Source: Mesorhizobium sp. WSM4904 (GTDB lineage: Bacteria > Pseudomonadota > Alphaproteobacteria > Rhizobiales > Rhizobiaceae). Taken from it: a stretch of DNA of 64,000 nucleotides. Within the stretch, counting starts at the first letter, position 1, and the number at the start of each line of letters is the position of its first letter. The stretch covers positions 3,977,001-4,041,000 of the forward strand of contig NZ_CP121354.1 in NCBI RefSeq assembly GCF_029674545.1, in the 5' to 3' direction. The position numbers and the translations under genes were made by a program. This document shows positions 26,771 to 40,260 of this stretch, piece after piece. The notes beneath the pieces were generated by a model. The model saw only the letters and a program-made list of their open reading frames with translations. It did no database searches and was not told where the DNA came from.

Positions 26771-26848
26771 GGACCTAACGATCCAGAACCGATTCCGCCC
26801 GATTTCTCATATTTCACGGCGCCGGAATCCATCCAATAAGGGCAGTCC

Positions 26849-27478
26849 ATGAAGAACCCCGTCGAAACCTACATGAACCTCGTTCCGATGGTGGTCGAAC
26901 AGACCAATCGCGGCGAGCGGGCCTACGATATCTTCTCGCGCCTCTTGAAGGAACGCATCATCTTCATCACCGGCCCGGTCGAAGACGGCATGGCGACGCT
27001 GGTTTGTGCACAGCTTTTGTTCCTCGAGGCGGAGAACCCCAAAAAGGAGATCAACCTCTACATCAACTCGCCGGGCGGTGTCGTCACCTCGGGCATGGCG
27101 ATCTACGACACCATGCAGTTCATCAAGCCGGCGGTGTCGACGCTCTGCATCGGCCAGGCGGCCTCGATGGGTTCGCTGCTGCTTTGCGCCGGCCACAAGG
27201 ACATGCGCTTTGCCACGCCGAACGCCCGCATCATGGTCCATCAACCGTCAGGCGGGTTCCAGGGGCAGGCGTCGGACATCGAACGTCATGCACAGGACAT
27301 CATCAAGCTGAAGCGCCGCTTGAACGAGGTCTATGTCAAGCATACCGGCAAGAGCTATGACGAGATCGAACGGACACTCGACCGCGACCATTTCATGTCC
27401 GCCGACGAGGCCAAGGACTTTGGTCTGATAGACAAGGTCATCACGACGCGTGAGCTGGGCGAAACGGCCACCGCATAG
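26849..27478 (+). CDS. clpP: ATP-dependent Clp protease proteolytic subunit
   Basis: A 209-residue serine peptidase that forms the double-ring chamber of the ClpXP and ClpAP proteases. The catalytic triad is Ser106 ([11 protein letters not shown]), His131 (MVHQPSGG) and Asp180, spaced as in E. coli ClpP. The N-terminal segment before [23 protein letters not shown] is short, so little processing is needed. It is followed by clpX after 295 bases of non-coding DNA in which I see no second gene. In alphaproteobacteria ClpXP degrades cell-cycle and stress regulators. Confidence 0.98.
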   Translation: MKNPVETYMNLVPMVVEQTNRGERAYDIFSRLLKERIIFITGPVEDGMATLVCAQLLFLEAENPKKEINLYINSPGGVVTSGMAIYDTMQFIKPAVSTLCIGQAASMGSLLLCAGHKDMRFATPNARIMVHQPSGGFQGQASDIERHAQDIIKLKRRLNEVYVKHTGKSYDEIERTLDRDHFMSADEAKDFGLIDKVITTRELGETATA

Positions 27479-27773
27479 GCCCTGGTTGGCAGCTGAATGG
27501 CGGGATAACGCGCTTTTGGCGCGGCTTGCGGCATTTCGGCCACAATTGCCTGTTCCCTCGAAGGCTGGGATTGCCTACGTTAAGGCTATGTTGATTTTCG
27601 ACGGCTTAGCTTTGCATGGGTTGCTGCGAATCATTGTCGCGTTTTCTGATTTGTGTTTCGTACGGAATGCGCTGTGTGAGCCGGGACACTGGCGGTGGCG
27701 GATTGCCGCGATAGATTGGTGAGACGCCAATGCGGCCAGACCATCGGCGGGCAGGCGGTGAAAGGACAGAAAA

Positions 27774-29048
<1,275 letters not shown>

Positions 29049-29078
29049 CATGACAGCTGATCGGCAATTTTTTCATGG

Positions 29079-29104
29079 AACGGCGCCCGTGCGGCGCCGT
29101 TTTG
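29079..29104 (+). terminator. Intrinsic terminator of clpX
   Basis: A perfect 9-bp stem (AACGGCGCC, loop CGTGC, GGCGCCGTT) followed by TTTG. It starts 30 bases after the clpX stop codon. The T run is modest but the stem is GC-rich. Confidence 0.75.
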
Positions 29105-29157
29105 CTGTGAGGGGTGTGCCGCCTGGTGATGGAGTGGATGAGCGGACCATGTTAACC

Positions 29158-29187
29158 CTTGATCTTTGCTCCGCCCGCATCCACCTA
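29158..29187 (+). promoter_or_regulatory. Possible RpoH-like promoter of lon
   Basis: CTTGAT at 29158-29163, then 17 bases and CCACCTA at 29181-29187. The spacing equals that of the motif before clpP; the -10 element fits the heat-shock consensus less well. It is 137 bases upstream of the lon start. Confidence 0.35.
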
Positions 29188-29323
29188 ACAGCGGAAGGCC
29201 GAAGTGCCGAATTCTGTGCTGTAAAACTCCCGTCACAAACGGTGGTAGGCGGAACGACGCTCGGTCGTTAATATGAGATTCGCGGTTGGCTCAATTAGCG
29301 GCCGCGACATGAAAGGTTGGACA

Positions 29324-31735
<2,412 letters not shown>

Positions 31736-31766
31736 CATTTTCTAACATTGCAACGCACAATGAGAG

Positions 31767-31792
31767 AGCCGGGCTTCCAGCCCGGCTTTTTC
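31767..31792 (+). terminator. Intrinsic terminator of lon
   Basis: Stem AGCCGGGC and GCCCGGCT with loop TTCCA, followed directly by a run of T. It begins 31 bases after the lon stop codon. The stem core is the same as that of the hupB terminator 450 bases downstream. Confidence 0.9.
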
Positions 31793-31856
31793 ACGTGAAA
31801 AATCTCCGAAAAAGTGGGAAAAAGCCCGGAATTCCGCGGTTTTCGGCTTGGGTTCC

Positions 31857-31881
31857 GGAACGCTTCTTTCTAAAGTCCGTT
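31857..31881 (+). promoter_or_regulatory. EcfG-type promoter motif upstream of hupB
   Basis: GGAAC at 31857-31861, a 17-base spacer, then GTTT from 31879, in the form ccGTTT that fits the EcfG -10 element well. It ends 50 bases upstream of the hupB start. A sigma-70-like pair (CTTGGG at 31847, CTAAAG at 31870, 17 bases apart) overlaps it, so two promoters may share this stretch. Confidence 0.5.
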
Positions 31882-31931
31882 TCCTGCCGGATGAGTCGTA
31901 CGTTCCGGTTTTCTCATGGAAGGGAATTTTG

Positions 31932-32204
31932 ATGAACAAGAACGAACTGGTGTCCGCTGTCGCCGACTCCGCAAGCATTTCGAAGGCTGATGCGCAGTCT
32001 GCCGTCGATGCGGTGTTCTCCGTGATCACTGGCGAACTGAAGAAGGGCGGCGATGTCCGGCTTGTCGGCTTCGGAAATTTCACCGTGTCAAAACGCGCTG
32101 CTTCGACCGGCCGCAACCCGCAGACCGGCGCGGAAGTGAAGATTCCGGCGCGCACCGTGCCGAAGTTCTCGGCTGGCAAGGGCCTCAAGGACGCGGTCAA
32201 CTAA
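31932..32204 (+). CDS. hupB: DNA-binding protein HU
   Basis: A 90-residue nucleoid protein that bends DNA as a dimer. The HU fold is complete: MNKNELVSAVADSASISKADAQSAVDAVFSVI, then the beta arm region GFGNFTVSKRAASTGRNPQTGAEVKIPARTVPKFSAGKGLKDAV with the tip proline in GRNPQTG. The ATG at 31932 opens the family start and follows GGAA. It lies downstream of lon, the usual rhizobial order. A hairpin terminator follows 20 bases after the stop codon. Confidence 0.97.
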   Translation: MNKNELVSAVADSASISKADAQSAVDAVFSVITGELKKGGDVRLVGFGNFTVSKRAASTGRNPQTGAEVKIPARTVPKFSAGKGLKDAVN

Positions 32205-32223
32205 GACCTTTTTCTTTAAGCTC

Positions 32224-32255
32224 AGAAGAGCCGGGCTTGCCCGGCTCTTCTTTTT
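32224..32255. terminator. Bidirectional intrinsic terminator after hupB
   Basis: AGAAGAGCCGGGC and GCCCGGCTCTTCT pair in a 13-bp perfect stem with a two-base loop, followed by TTTT; the A-rich left flank gives a similar signal for the opposite strand. It lies between hupB and the convergent aldo/keto reductase gene and can serve both. Confidence 0.9.
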
Positions 32256-32282
32256 CGTGCCCTGCGTCCGCGGGGCGTGCGT

Positions 32283-33305
32283 TCAGCCGGTCGGCGCGTC
32301 GGCGCGCATAAGGCCTTCCTGCTTGAGATCCGCCCACAAGGCCGCCGGGATCTTGACATCGAGCAGCGCGCGATTGCTTTCGACCTCGGCTGGCCGCTGG
32401 CCGCCGGGGATCACCGACATCACGGAAGGATGCTGCAGCGGGAACTGGAGCGCTGCCTCGATCAGCCGCACGCCATGGCGCTTGCAGACCGCCTCTATGC
32501 GCGCCACGCGGTCGAGCACGGCTTGCGGCGCCTCGGTATAATTGTAGAAAGCGCCCGGCTTCGGTCCCGTAGCCAGGATACCGGAATTGTAAGGGCCGCC
32601 GAGAACGATGCCGATGCCGCGCTTCTCGCAGAGCGGCAGGAAGGTAGCCAGCGCTTCCTGCTCGAGCAGCGTGTAACGGCCGGCGAGCAGGAACAGGTCG
32701 AAATCGCCGCGCTCGGCGAGCGTCTGGCAGACCTGCCATTCGTTGATGCCGCCGCCGAAGGCCTTGATCACATCCTGGTCGCGCAGCGAAAGCAGGGCGT
32801 AATAGCCCGAGGACATGAACTCCTCGATGCGCCTGTCCGACGCCTCCTTGCTGCCGTGGGTGAAGATGTCGACATCGTGCACATAGAGGATGTCGATGCG
32901 GTCGACGCCGAGACGCTCCAGCGATGCCTCGAAGGAACGCATCACGCCGTCATAGCTGTAGTCGTAGACTTCCCGGCGCGAGGGCGTCTCGAAGAACTTG
33001 CCGATACCGGTGCGCTGGTCGGCCGGCGAGACGCGCAAGAGGCGGCCGACCTTGCTCGACAGCACATAGTCGTCACGCTTCTTGCCGCGCAGGAAAGGAT
33101 TGAGCCGGGTTTCGGAGAGGCCGAGGCCATAGAGGGGAGCGGTGTCGAAGTAGCGGCAGCCGGTCTCCCATGCCGCCTCCAGCGTGGCATTGGCATCCTC
33201 ATCGGAGACGGCGCGGTAGAGATTGCCGAGCGGCGCGGTGCCGAAGCCGAGCTCGGTGAAGGTGATGCCGCCATTGCCGATGCGGTCGAAATGCCGTGTC
33301 TTCAT
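32283..33305 (-). CDS. Aldo/keto reductase (D-threo-aldose/pyridoxal dehydrogenase type)
   Basis: A 340-residue TIM-barrel oxidoreductase. The aldo/keto reductase tetrad is present: Asp54 and Tyr59 (YFDTAPLYG), Lys85 (SSKVGRLLR) and His143 (YVHDVD). The overall pattern resembles L-fucose (D-threo-aldose 1-) dehydrogenase and pyridoxal 4-dehydrogenase, which oxidise a sugar hemiacetal or pyridoxal with NAD(P)+. The context of a sugar transporter, a FucU mutarotase and a sugar kinase favours a sugar. It is divergent from the SIS gene; 176 bases separate their starts. Confidence 0.85.
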   Translation of the reverse strand: MKTRHFDRIGNGGITFTELGFGTAPLGNLYRAVSDEDANATLEAAWETGCRYFDTAPLYGLGLSETRLNPFLRGKKRDDYVLSSKVGRLLRVSPADQRTGIGKFFETPSRREVYDYSYDGVMRSFEASLERLGVDRIDILYVHDVDIFTHGSKEASDRRIEEFMSSGYYALLSLRDQDVIKAFGGGINEWQVCQTLAERGDFDLFLLAGRYTLLEQEALATFLPLCEKRGIGIVLGGPYNSGILATGPKPGAFYNYTEAPQAVLDRVARIEAVCKRHGVRLIEAALQFPLQHPSVMSVIPGGQRPAEVESNRALLDVKIPAALWADLKQEGLMRADAPTG

Positions 33306-33481
33306 AGCCTCAATGTTCCCGGATCGATTTGTCTGACATGACACTATCACGCCGCTGGCACAGCAAAAGCATCGAGGCTCGTTGGACAGCAATTTTCGCG
33401 GTGATAGCATGAACAAAAACAAGTGTTTCGCACGAAAAGCCGCAAGCCTGATCAAGCCTCGGCAGAATGGGATGAACCGCC

Positions 33482-34048
33482 ATGACGCAAGCCGGACCGG
33501 ACATGTTTGCAACCGCGCTGGACGAGCTTGCCGCCGTGGTGCGGCGTATCGATGACGACCGGGTCGACGCCGCCTGCGCAATGCTGGCCGATGCCGGCAA
33601 GATCGTCGTCTATGGCTGCGGCCGGGAGGCACTTCAGGTCAAAGGCTTCGCCATGCGGCTCTATCATCTAGGCCTGCCGGTTTCGGTTGTCGGCGATATG
33701 ACCACGCCGCCGCTGGGCGAAGGCGACATCTTCCTCGCGAGCTCCGGACCGGGCGAAACCACCACCGTGCTCACCTTGATGCGTGTCGCCCGCGACGCCG
33801 GCGCCAAGGTGCTGCTGCTTACCGCCGAACCGGCGGGCAGCGCTGCGAAGCTTGCCGACTTCACGCTGCTCGTTCCGGCCCAGACCATGGCCAGCGACCA
33901 CGGCGCCGCCAGAACTTCGGTGCTGCCGATGGGCTCGCTGTTCGAGGGCGCGCTTTTCCTGCTGTTCGAAGTGATGGTGCTGAAGCTCAAGGCGCTCACC
34001 GGCGCGACCCCGGAAGCGATGCGCGCCCGGCACACCAACTTGGAGTAG
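33482..34048 (+). CDS. SIS-domain sugar isomerase-like protein
   Basis: A 188-residue protein made of one SIS domain, which binds phosphosugars. The residues VVYGCGREALQVKGFAMRLYHLGLPVSVVGD and FLASSGPGETTTVLTLMRVARDAGAKVLLLTAEP match the 6-phospho-3-hexuloisomerase (HxlB) subgroup. That enzyme interconverts hexulose and fructose 6-phosphates, but in this locus the substrate may be another phosphosugar. The next gene starts 4 bases after its stop, so the two form an operon. Confidence 0.8.
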   Translation: MTQAGPDMFATALDELAAVVRRIDDDRVDAACAMLADAGKIVVYGCGREALQVKGFAMRLYHLGLPVSVVGDMTTPPLGEGDIFLASSGPGETTTVLTLMRVARDAGAKVLLLTAEPAGSAAKLADFTLLVPAQTMASDHGAARTSVLPMGSLFEGALFLLFEVMVLKLKALTGATPEAMRARHTNLE

Positions 34049-34052
34049 AGAC

Positions 34053-34799
34053 ATGCGCTACGAACTGATGCTGCCGCACCAGATCCGCAAGGCGATCGAA
34101 GAAAACTGGCCGGTCGTGCTGCCGCTCGGCGTGCTCGAATACCATGGCGAGCACATGGCGGTCGGCATGGACACGCTCGCCGTCATCAAGACGCTCGAAC
34201 TCGTCGAGAAGGAGAGGGACATCGTCATCCTGCCGCCCTTCTACTATGGCGCGGCGAGCTATGCCGTGGAGCCGCCGGAAGGCAGCGGCTCGGTGCAGGT
34301 CGGCGGTCCGGTGCTGGCTCCCTTTGCGGAAGAGCTGTTCTACGGCCTGCTGCGCATCGGCTTCCGTAACATCCACGCCATCATCCATCACCAGACCGAG
34401 AATTTTGTCGCCGGCATGCCGACCGATCTCGCCTTCAAGACCGCTGGCCGGCAGGCGATTTTCCGTTTCCTGGAAAAGGAGCGCGGCGAGGGCTGGTGGG
34501 GCTCCGACAAGATGGCCGACTATTATGCCGGCCACGCCCAGGGCGAGAATGTCTTCAACTGGGTGCAGGTGCATCCGCTGATGCCGGCCGCCGCCATGAA
34601 CGGCAAATACCCGTTCGACCATGCCGGCATCGGCGAGACGTCGCTGATGCTGGCGCTATGCCCCGAGGCGGTGGATGCCGGCCATTTCGCGGACAACAAG
34701 GGCTGGTACACGAAGGGCGCGCCGGAGGCTTCGGCCGAGCTGGGGCAAAAGGGCGTCGCGATGATCCTCGATCACCTACGGGCGATCCTGCGAGCCTAG
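34053..34799 (+). CDS. Creatininase-family hydrolase
   Basis: A 248-residue metal hydrolase of the creatininase family. The N-terminal metal motif LGVLEYHGEHMAVGMD supplies Glu29, His31, His34 and Asp40; a second site lies in IIHHQTENF (around 113-119) and a glutamate in GIGETSLML. Known members open cyclic amides (creatinine, mycofactocin precursor) or cyclic diketones such as 3-dehydro-scyllo-inosose. The sugar-catabolic context makes the last type of reaction the more likely, but this is inference. It follows the SIS gene at 4 bases. Confidence 0.8.
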   Translation: MRYELMLPHQIRKAIEENWPVVLPLGVLEYHGEHMAVGMDTLAVIKTLELVEKERDIVILPPFYYGAASYAVEPPEGSGSVQVGGPVLAPFAEELFYGLLRIGFRNIHAIIHHQTENFVAGMPTDLAFKTAGRQAIFRFLEKERGEGWWGSDKMADYYAGHAQGENVFNWVQVHPLMPAAAMNGKYPFDHAGIGETSLMLALCPEAVDAGHFADNKGWYTKGAPEASAELGQKGVAMILDHLRAILRA

Positions 34800-34955
34800 C
34801 TCCCCCTTCTCCGCTTGTGGGAGAAGGTGGCCGCGAAGCGGACGGATGAGGGGTGTTCCAGGGAACGCCGACGTTCACTCCGCTGGAACACCCCTCATCC
34901 GTCTCGGCGCTAACGCGCCGATCCACCTTCTCGCACAAGGGGAGAAGGAAAGGGG
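34800..34955. repeat. Large palindromic intergenic element
   Basis: The whole gap between two convergent genes is one imperfect palindrome. The inner arms are an 18-bp perfect inverted repeat (CGGATGAGGGGTGTTCCA at 34843-34860 with its complement at 34884-34901). The outer arms (about 34804-34830 and 34924-34950, around gagaaggtgg and ccaccttctc) match with few differences. No coding capacity. Such elements are dispersed in rhizobial genomes and may act as bidirectional terminators. Confidence 0.8.
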
Positions 34956-35873
34956 CTACTTCACCGAACCGGCTGTCATGCCCATGATCAGATAACGTTC
35001 GAGCGCGATGCCGATGATCGCCAGCGGTGCGATGGCTGCCGTGGCAAGGGCTGCCATCGACCACCAGTTGATGCCTTGCGAGCCGGTCTGGCTCGCCACC
35101 ATCACGGGGATGGTCTTGGCATCCGTCGAGGTGAGCAGCGCGGCGAAGAAATATTCGTTCCAGCAGAGCACCATCGCCAGGATGAAGGCGGCGACCATGC
35201 CGGGCAGCGCGATCGGCATGACGATGCGGAAGAACGCGCCCCAGATCGACAGGCCGTCGACGAGTGCTGCCTCCTCGAGTTCGACGGGAATGGAGTTGAA
35301 CTGGTCGCGCATGATCCAGATGACGATCGGCAAGACCATCAGCGTGTAGAGGAGCACGAGCCCGATGCGCGTGTCGAGCAGGGCCACCTCGCGGTAAAGC
35401 ACCAGGAAGGGCAGCGCCAGCACGACCGGCGGCAGGATGAGCTGCGACAGGAAGAAGAAGGAGATGTCCTCGTTCTTGAACCACGCGAACTTGTAGCGAT
35501 AGCGGGTGAGGCCATAGGCGGCGAGGCTGCCGATGACGATGGCAAGGCTGGATGCGCCGACCGAGGTGATGACCGAGTTCATGAAGCGCTTGAGGAATTC
35601 GTCGCGCACGGTCGAGGTCTGGAAGATCGAATCCGGCGATAGGCCGAGCGAGCGCCAGCCTTTCCAGTCGGGCTGGAAGTCGATGAAGGGGATGAGGTGG
35701 CCTTGCGTGACATCGACGGCCGATTTGAACGAGGTGGTGATCGTCCAGTAGATCGGGAACAGGCAGACGAAGGACCAGAACACCAGCGCGCCATAGATGA
35801 AGACGCGGCTGGTGATGAAGGCGGCCGGCGAGCGGATCTCGGAAACGGTGTATTCGGTGGTCTGGACGCTCAT
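34956..35873 (-). CDS. Carbohydrate ABC transporter permease, MalG type
   Basis: A 305-residue inner-membrane permease with six predicted transmembrane helices. The conserved loop that contacts the ATPase is EEAALVDGLSIWGAFFRIVMPIALPG (EAA...G motif). The length, the N-terminal segment and the MalG-like end (ALERYLIMGMTAGSVK) place it in the CUT1 family. It follows its partner permease at 8 bases, and the three genes 38838-34956 form an operon. The motif GMTAG at the C terminus is typical of CUT1 MalG subunits. Confidence 0.9.
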   Translation of the reverse strand: MSVQTTEYTVSEIRSPAAFITSRVFIYGALVFWSFVCLFPIYWTITTSFKSAVDVTQGHLIPFIDFQPDWKGWRSLGLSPDSIFQTSTVRDEFLKRFMNSVITSVGASSLAIVIGSLAAYGLTRYRYKFAWFKNEDISFFFLSQLILPPVVLALPFLVLYREVALLDTRIGLVLLYTLMVLPIVIWIMRDQFNSIPVELEEAALVDGLSIWGAFFRIVMPIALPGMVAAFILAMVLCWNEYFFAALLTSTDAKTIPVMVASQTGSQGINWWSMAALATAAIAPLAIIGIALERYLIMGMTAGSVK

Positions 35874-35881
35874 GATGCCGC

Positions 35882-37003
35882 TCAGTTGACGTTGCGCACG
35901 AAACGGCCGGCGATCTTCAGCAGCCAGGTGACGAACACGACGATGATGATCAGGTAGACCATGGCGAGCATGGTGCCGTAGCCGACATTCGAGCGGTCGC
36001 GATACTCGCGGTAGATGAAGCTCGAAACCGAATCCGTGGCGCCGCCGGGGCCGCCGGACGTTACCGTGATGATGATATCGGCAAGCTTGAGCTTGAAGAT
36101 GATGCGCAGGATCACCGCCGTCAGCGACACCGGCAGCATCAGCGGAAAGGTGACCTGCCAGAAGGTCTGCCATGCGTTCGCGCCGTCGACGCGCGCCGCC
36201 TCGATCACCTCGCGCGACATGGCCTGCAGGCCGGCGAGCAGCATGATCATCATGAACGGGATGAAGGTCCAGGCGTCGAGCACCATGATCGAGATGCGCG
36301 CTATGATGGGGTCGGAGAAGAAGGCCGGATTGTTCCAGCCGAGATGGCGCGCCAGCGTCGATGCCGGTCCGAACCGGTATTCCATCAGCGATTTGCCGAC
36401 CATCCAGGAGACGGCGACCGGCGACAGCATCAGTGGCAGCAGAAAGACCACGCGGAAGAATTTTCTGGCGCGGATCTGCGCGTTGAGCAGCAGCGCCAGT
36501 CCGAAGGCGATGACATATTCGACCAGCACCGCCAGCACGTAGAGCACCATGTTGAACAGCGCGTTGCGATAATAGGGATCGCCCAGCATCTGCCAGAGAT
36601 TGTCGAGCCCGTTGAACCTGCGGCCGGAAAACGAGCTGAGGTTCCAGTCGGTCAGCGCGATGTAGAAGCCAAACAGCGTCGGGAAGATCACCATGGCTAT
36701 GGTGAAGAGCAGCGCCGGCAGCAGGAACAGCGCGCGTTGGCCGTCCTCGCCGCGCGTCAGCACCTGCCAGGCGCCGAGCGCGACACCCCACAGCACATAG
36801 GCGTAGACCACGGGACGCCAGGTATAGAAGCCGACCGTGTCGACTTCGGTCTTGTAGAGGATCTGCATCACGATCGTCGCCAGCAGCGCGAGCGTCGCAG
36901 CAACCATCAGGGCCCAGCCGAGGCGCTTGCGGCCGGGCGGAATGAGATCGGTCGCCGTGGAATTTGCCGGCCACGCATTCGCGGTCGAAGTCTGCTCAGC
37001 CAC
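35882..37003 (-). CDS. Carbohydrate ABC transporter permease, MalF type
   Basis: A 373-residue permease with about seven to eight transmembrane helices (an extra pair at the N terminus, about 30-75). The ATPase-contact loop is seen in EVIEAARVDGANAWQTFWQVTFPLMLPV. It belongs to CUT1 and partners the downstream MalG-type gene. An unusual N-terminal extension of about 30 residues (MAEQTSTANAWPANSTATDLIPP) precedes the first helix. A module B repeat lies between this gene and the binding-protein gene upstream. Confidence 0.9.
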   Translation of the reverse strand: MAEQTSTANAWPANSTATDLIPPGRKRLGWALMVAATLALLATIVMQILYKTEVDTVGFYTWRPVVYAYVLWGVALGAWQVLTRGEDGQRALFLLPALLFTIAMVIFPTLFGFYIALTDWNLSSFSGRRFNGLDNLWQMLGDPYYRNALFNMVLYVLAVLVEYVIAFGLALLLNAQIRARKFFRVVFLLPLMLSPVAVSWMVGKSLMEYRFGPASTLARHLGWNNPAFFSDPIIARISIMVLDAWTFIPFMMIMLLAGLQAMSREVIEAARVDGANAWQTFWQVTFPLMLPVSLTAVILRIIFKLKLADIIITVTSGGPGGATDSVSSFIYREYRDRSNVGYGTMLAMVYLIIIVVFVTWLLKIAGRFVRNVN

Positions 37004-37027
37004 GCTTATCGCCTCTACCTTTTGTTT

Positions 37028-37076
37028 TCACGCAATTCCGGACGGAAAGCCGCTTCACACTTTTCCTGGAATTGCT
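37028..37076. repeat. Dispersed repeat module B (copy 3)
   Basis: cacgcaattccggacggaaa, then gccgcttcacacttttcctggaattgct. It lies in the 158-bp gap between the binding-protein gene and the MalF-type permease gene inside one operon, so it is transcribed and could act as an RNA stem that tunes expression of the permeases relative to the binding protein. Confidence 0.7.
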
Positions 37077-37161
37077 CGAAGCCCAAGTGATCGGGCGATG
37101 CCGGTCAAGATGCGGCCCGGCGACGAGGTGTCGCCGGGCCGCGACTTTCTCACGAGACAGC

Positions 37162-38838
37162 CTACATGCCGAGCGAGGCTTTGTAGAGCTTGATCTGGTT
37201 CTCGCGTCCGATCTGGTCGGTCAGCTTCTCCCAGGCGGCGGCGATGGCATCTGCGCCTTCCTGCGCCTTCATCTTGCCGGCGAAGGTGTTGGCCAGGATG
37301 TCCTCGGCGGCGCTGTAATACTGGAAGATGCCGGGGATGCGCGGCTCGATCGCGGCGTTCGGATGGTTGTAGGAGTCGCCCTCCGACTTCAGATACGAGG
37401 TGATGAAGGCCTCGTCATAGCCGGCCGCCACCCATTCCGGAATGTTGAAATGGGAGTTGCGATAGGGCTGGAAGCCGGAAGGATAGGCCGCGCACCACAG
37501 CGACAGATCCTTGCCGCCGAGATGGGCCGCCGCCGACCACGCCGCCTTCTTCTTCTTCTCGTCGCTGTCGACGCGGGCCATGACATAGACGCCCCAGCCG
37601 AGATAGGCGCAGTTCGGCGCATAGTTCGGGCCGCTGGCCAGCTTGTCCCACTTGCCGGTCTTGGAATTGTAGACATCGTCCGAGCCCGGCAGGATCGAGA
37701 AGCCGGTGACGTCGCCGATGACCGAGGAGTCGTTGGTCTTGACGTTGGAGCCGATGTCGCCCCACCAGGGGATCATCGAGCCGGTGCCGGCCAGAAACTG
37801 CTGGAAGCCGGTGGTGTTCGGATCGGCGTTGATCTGGTCCGGCGGCTCCGAGGGCAGGGCGTCGATCACGTCCTGGATGGCCCGCACCCAGGCCGGATTG
37901 TTGATGCGCGGCTTCATCGTGTCGGCATCGAACAGCCAAGCCTTGTCGTCGGGGTGCTTGGCATAGGCCGAGGCGCGGCTGCCGAGGAAGTAGAAGCCGA
38001 AGCCGCCCCAGGGCTTGGGCGCGTCGAGGTAGCCATAGACGTCCTGGCCCTTGAACTGCTTGCCCTTGAGGAACTTGGTGACGGCCTGCACCTGCTGCCA
38101 AGTCTTCGGCACGCCCCATTCGGCCATGCCTGCCTTGTCGCCGCCGTCGGCTTTCCAGGCTGCCGCCAGCTCGGAGTCGGAGAACACGTCGGTGCGGTAG
38201 TTGAAGTTGTGCGTGTCGCCGTCGATGGTCACGCGGTATTGCTTGCCGTCCCAGGTGCCGACCGGCGGCTTCAGGTAGTTGACGAGATCGTCCATGTCGA
38301 TCTGCTTCTTGACCCAGTCGGGCATCTCCGAGGTGAGGCCCTTGCCGCAGACGTCGCCTTCGAAGGGCGCACCCATCTCGATGATGTCGAAATCGACGGT
38401 CTTGGTTGCAATCGACTGCTGCAGACGGGCGTTGTAATCGGCCTGGGCAAGGTCGATCCAGCTGATCTTGGCGCCGGTATAGGCCTCCCACGGCTTCAGG
38501 AAGCCACGGAACAGCACGTTGTGCAGGTTCTGATTGTTGAGGCCCATGAAGGTGAGCTCGACGCCGGCGAATTCACCTTCCTTGACGTTGGCCTTGGTCG
38601 CTTCCAGGCAAAGCTCGCCGACTTTCTGGAAGTCGGCGTCCGTCGGCTGGCCTTTGCCGACGCCCGGGATCTGCAGGATTTTCGCGCGCAGATCATCCGC
38701 GGCGGCGGCCGGTTTGGTCAGCGCGCCGAGCCCGGCGCCGGACGCCGCGGCAAGTGCCGCCATGCTGGCCGCGCCTTTCAGCACATCGCGGCGGGTCACC
38801 CCGGCTCGCACCAGTTTTTCGTAAAGATCGACTCTCAT
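37162..38838 (-). CDS. Carbohydrate ABC transporter substrate-binding protein (Tat-exported)
   Basis: A 558-residue periplasmic protein, long for a CUT1 binding protein (usually 400-440). The N terminus carries a twin-arginine signal: GVTRRDVLKGAASMAALAAASG, with the arginines at 16-17, so export is folded through the Tat pathway. Conserved parts include FMGLNNQNLHNVLF and GAPFEGDVCGKGL. The larger size resembles the group of binding proteins that take glycans or larger polyols. It is divergent from the ATPase gene across a 279-bp regulatory gap. Confidence 0.88.
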   Translation of the reverse strand: MRVDLYEKLVRAGVTRRDVLKGAASMAALAAASGAGLGALTKPAAAADDLRAKILQIPGVGKGQPTDADFQKVGELCLEATKANVKEGEFAGVELTFMGLNNQNLHNVLFRGFLKPWEAYTGAKISWIDLAQADYNARLQQSIATKTVDFDIIEMGAPFEGDVCGKGLTSEMPDWVKKQIDMDDLVNYLKPPVGTWDGKQYRVTIDGDTHNFNYRTDVFSDSELAAAWKADGGDKAGMAEWGVPKTWQQVQAVTKFLKGKQFKGQDVYGYLDAPKPWGGFGFYFLGSRASAYAKHPDDKAWLFDADTMKPRINNPAWVRAIQDVIDALPSEPPDQINADPNTTGFQQFLAGTGSMIPWWGDIGSNVKTNDSSVIGDVTGFSILPGSDDVYNSKTGKWDKLASGPNYAPNCAYLGWGVYVMARVDSDEKKKKAAWSAAAHLGGKDLSLWCAAYPSGFQPYRNSHFNIPEWVAAGYDEAFITSYLKSEGDSYNHPNAAIEPRIPGIFQYYSAAEDILANTFAGKMKAQEGADAIAAAWEKLTDQIGRENQIKLYKASLGM

Positions 38839-39013
38839 CTCAAGGTTCCTCCCAGAACTTCAGTCGCGAATTGATTTTGCCAATCTCTCGGACGCCGAAA
38901 CGTCTGCGGTTCTCCTATACCATAGGGGGACGTGGGACCCCACCCTGCGTCGCCTGGAGATCCGATTTCCCGGACAAGGACCGGCTGTCGGATTGGCACT
39001 CGCCACTATTCGC

Positions 39014-39025
39014 GTAATCGATTAC
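39014..39025. promoter_or_regulatory. LacI-type operator between divergent sugar-transport genes
   Basis: A perfect 12-bp palindrome, GTAATCGATTAC, centred on CG as LacI-family sites are. A promoter-like TTGTCA begins two bases downstream (39027-39032), with TATAAG at 39052. The site lies 93 bases before the ATPase gene and 176 bases before the binding-protein gene, in the right place to control both. No LacI regulator gene is in the window, so it would act from elsewhere. Confidence 0.6.
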
Positions 39026-39117
39026 CTTGTCAACAAGAATGGCTTTTTATCTATAAGATACCGACTTGCCCTTGCCGTTGGCAATGGCTAGCTTCCACGA
39101 AAAAGATAGGGGAGACG

Positions 39118-40176
<1,059 letters not shown>

Positions 40177-40182
40177 AGCTTT

Positions 40183-40230
40183 ACGCAATTCCGGACGGAA
40201 AACCGCTCACACTTTTCCGGGAATTGCTCC
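40183..40230. repeat. Dispersed repeat module B (copy 4)
   Basis: acgcaattccggacggaaaa, then ccgctcacacttttccgggaattgct. It fills most of the 84-bp gap between the ATPase gene and the FucU-like gene, which are in the same direction. The arms acgcaattcc and ggaattgct pair imperfectly. Confidence 0.7.
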
Positions 40231-40260
40231 AGACCGCACACAGACTTCCGAGAGGGAACC

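Noticed and set aside
36964..38874. A 636-codon open frame antisense to the carbohydrate binding-protein gene
   Set aside because: The minus-strand protein has a Tat signal and family motifs, while the plus-strand frame is a Val/Gly/Asp/Arg-rich shadow.
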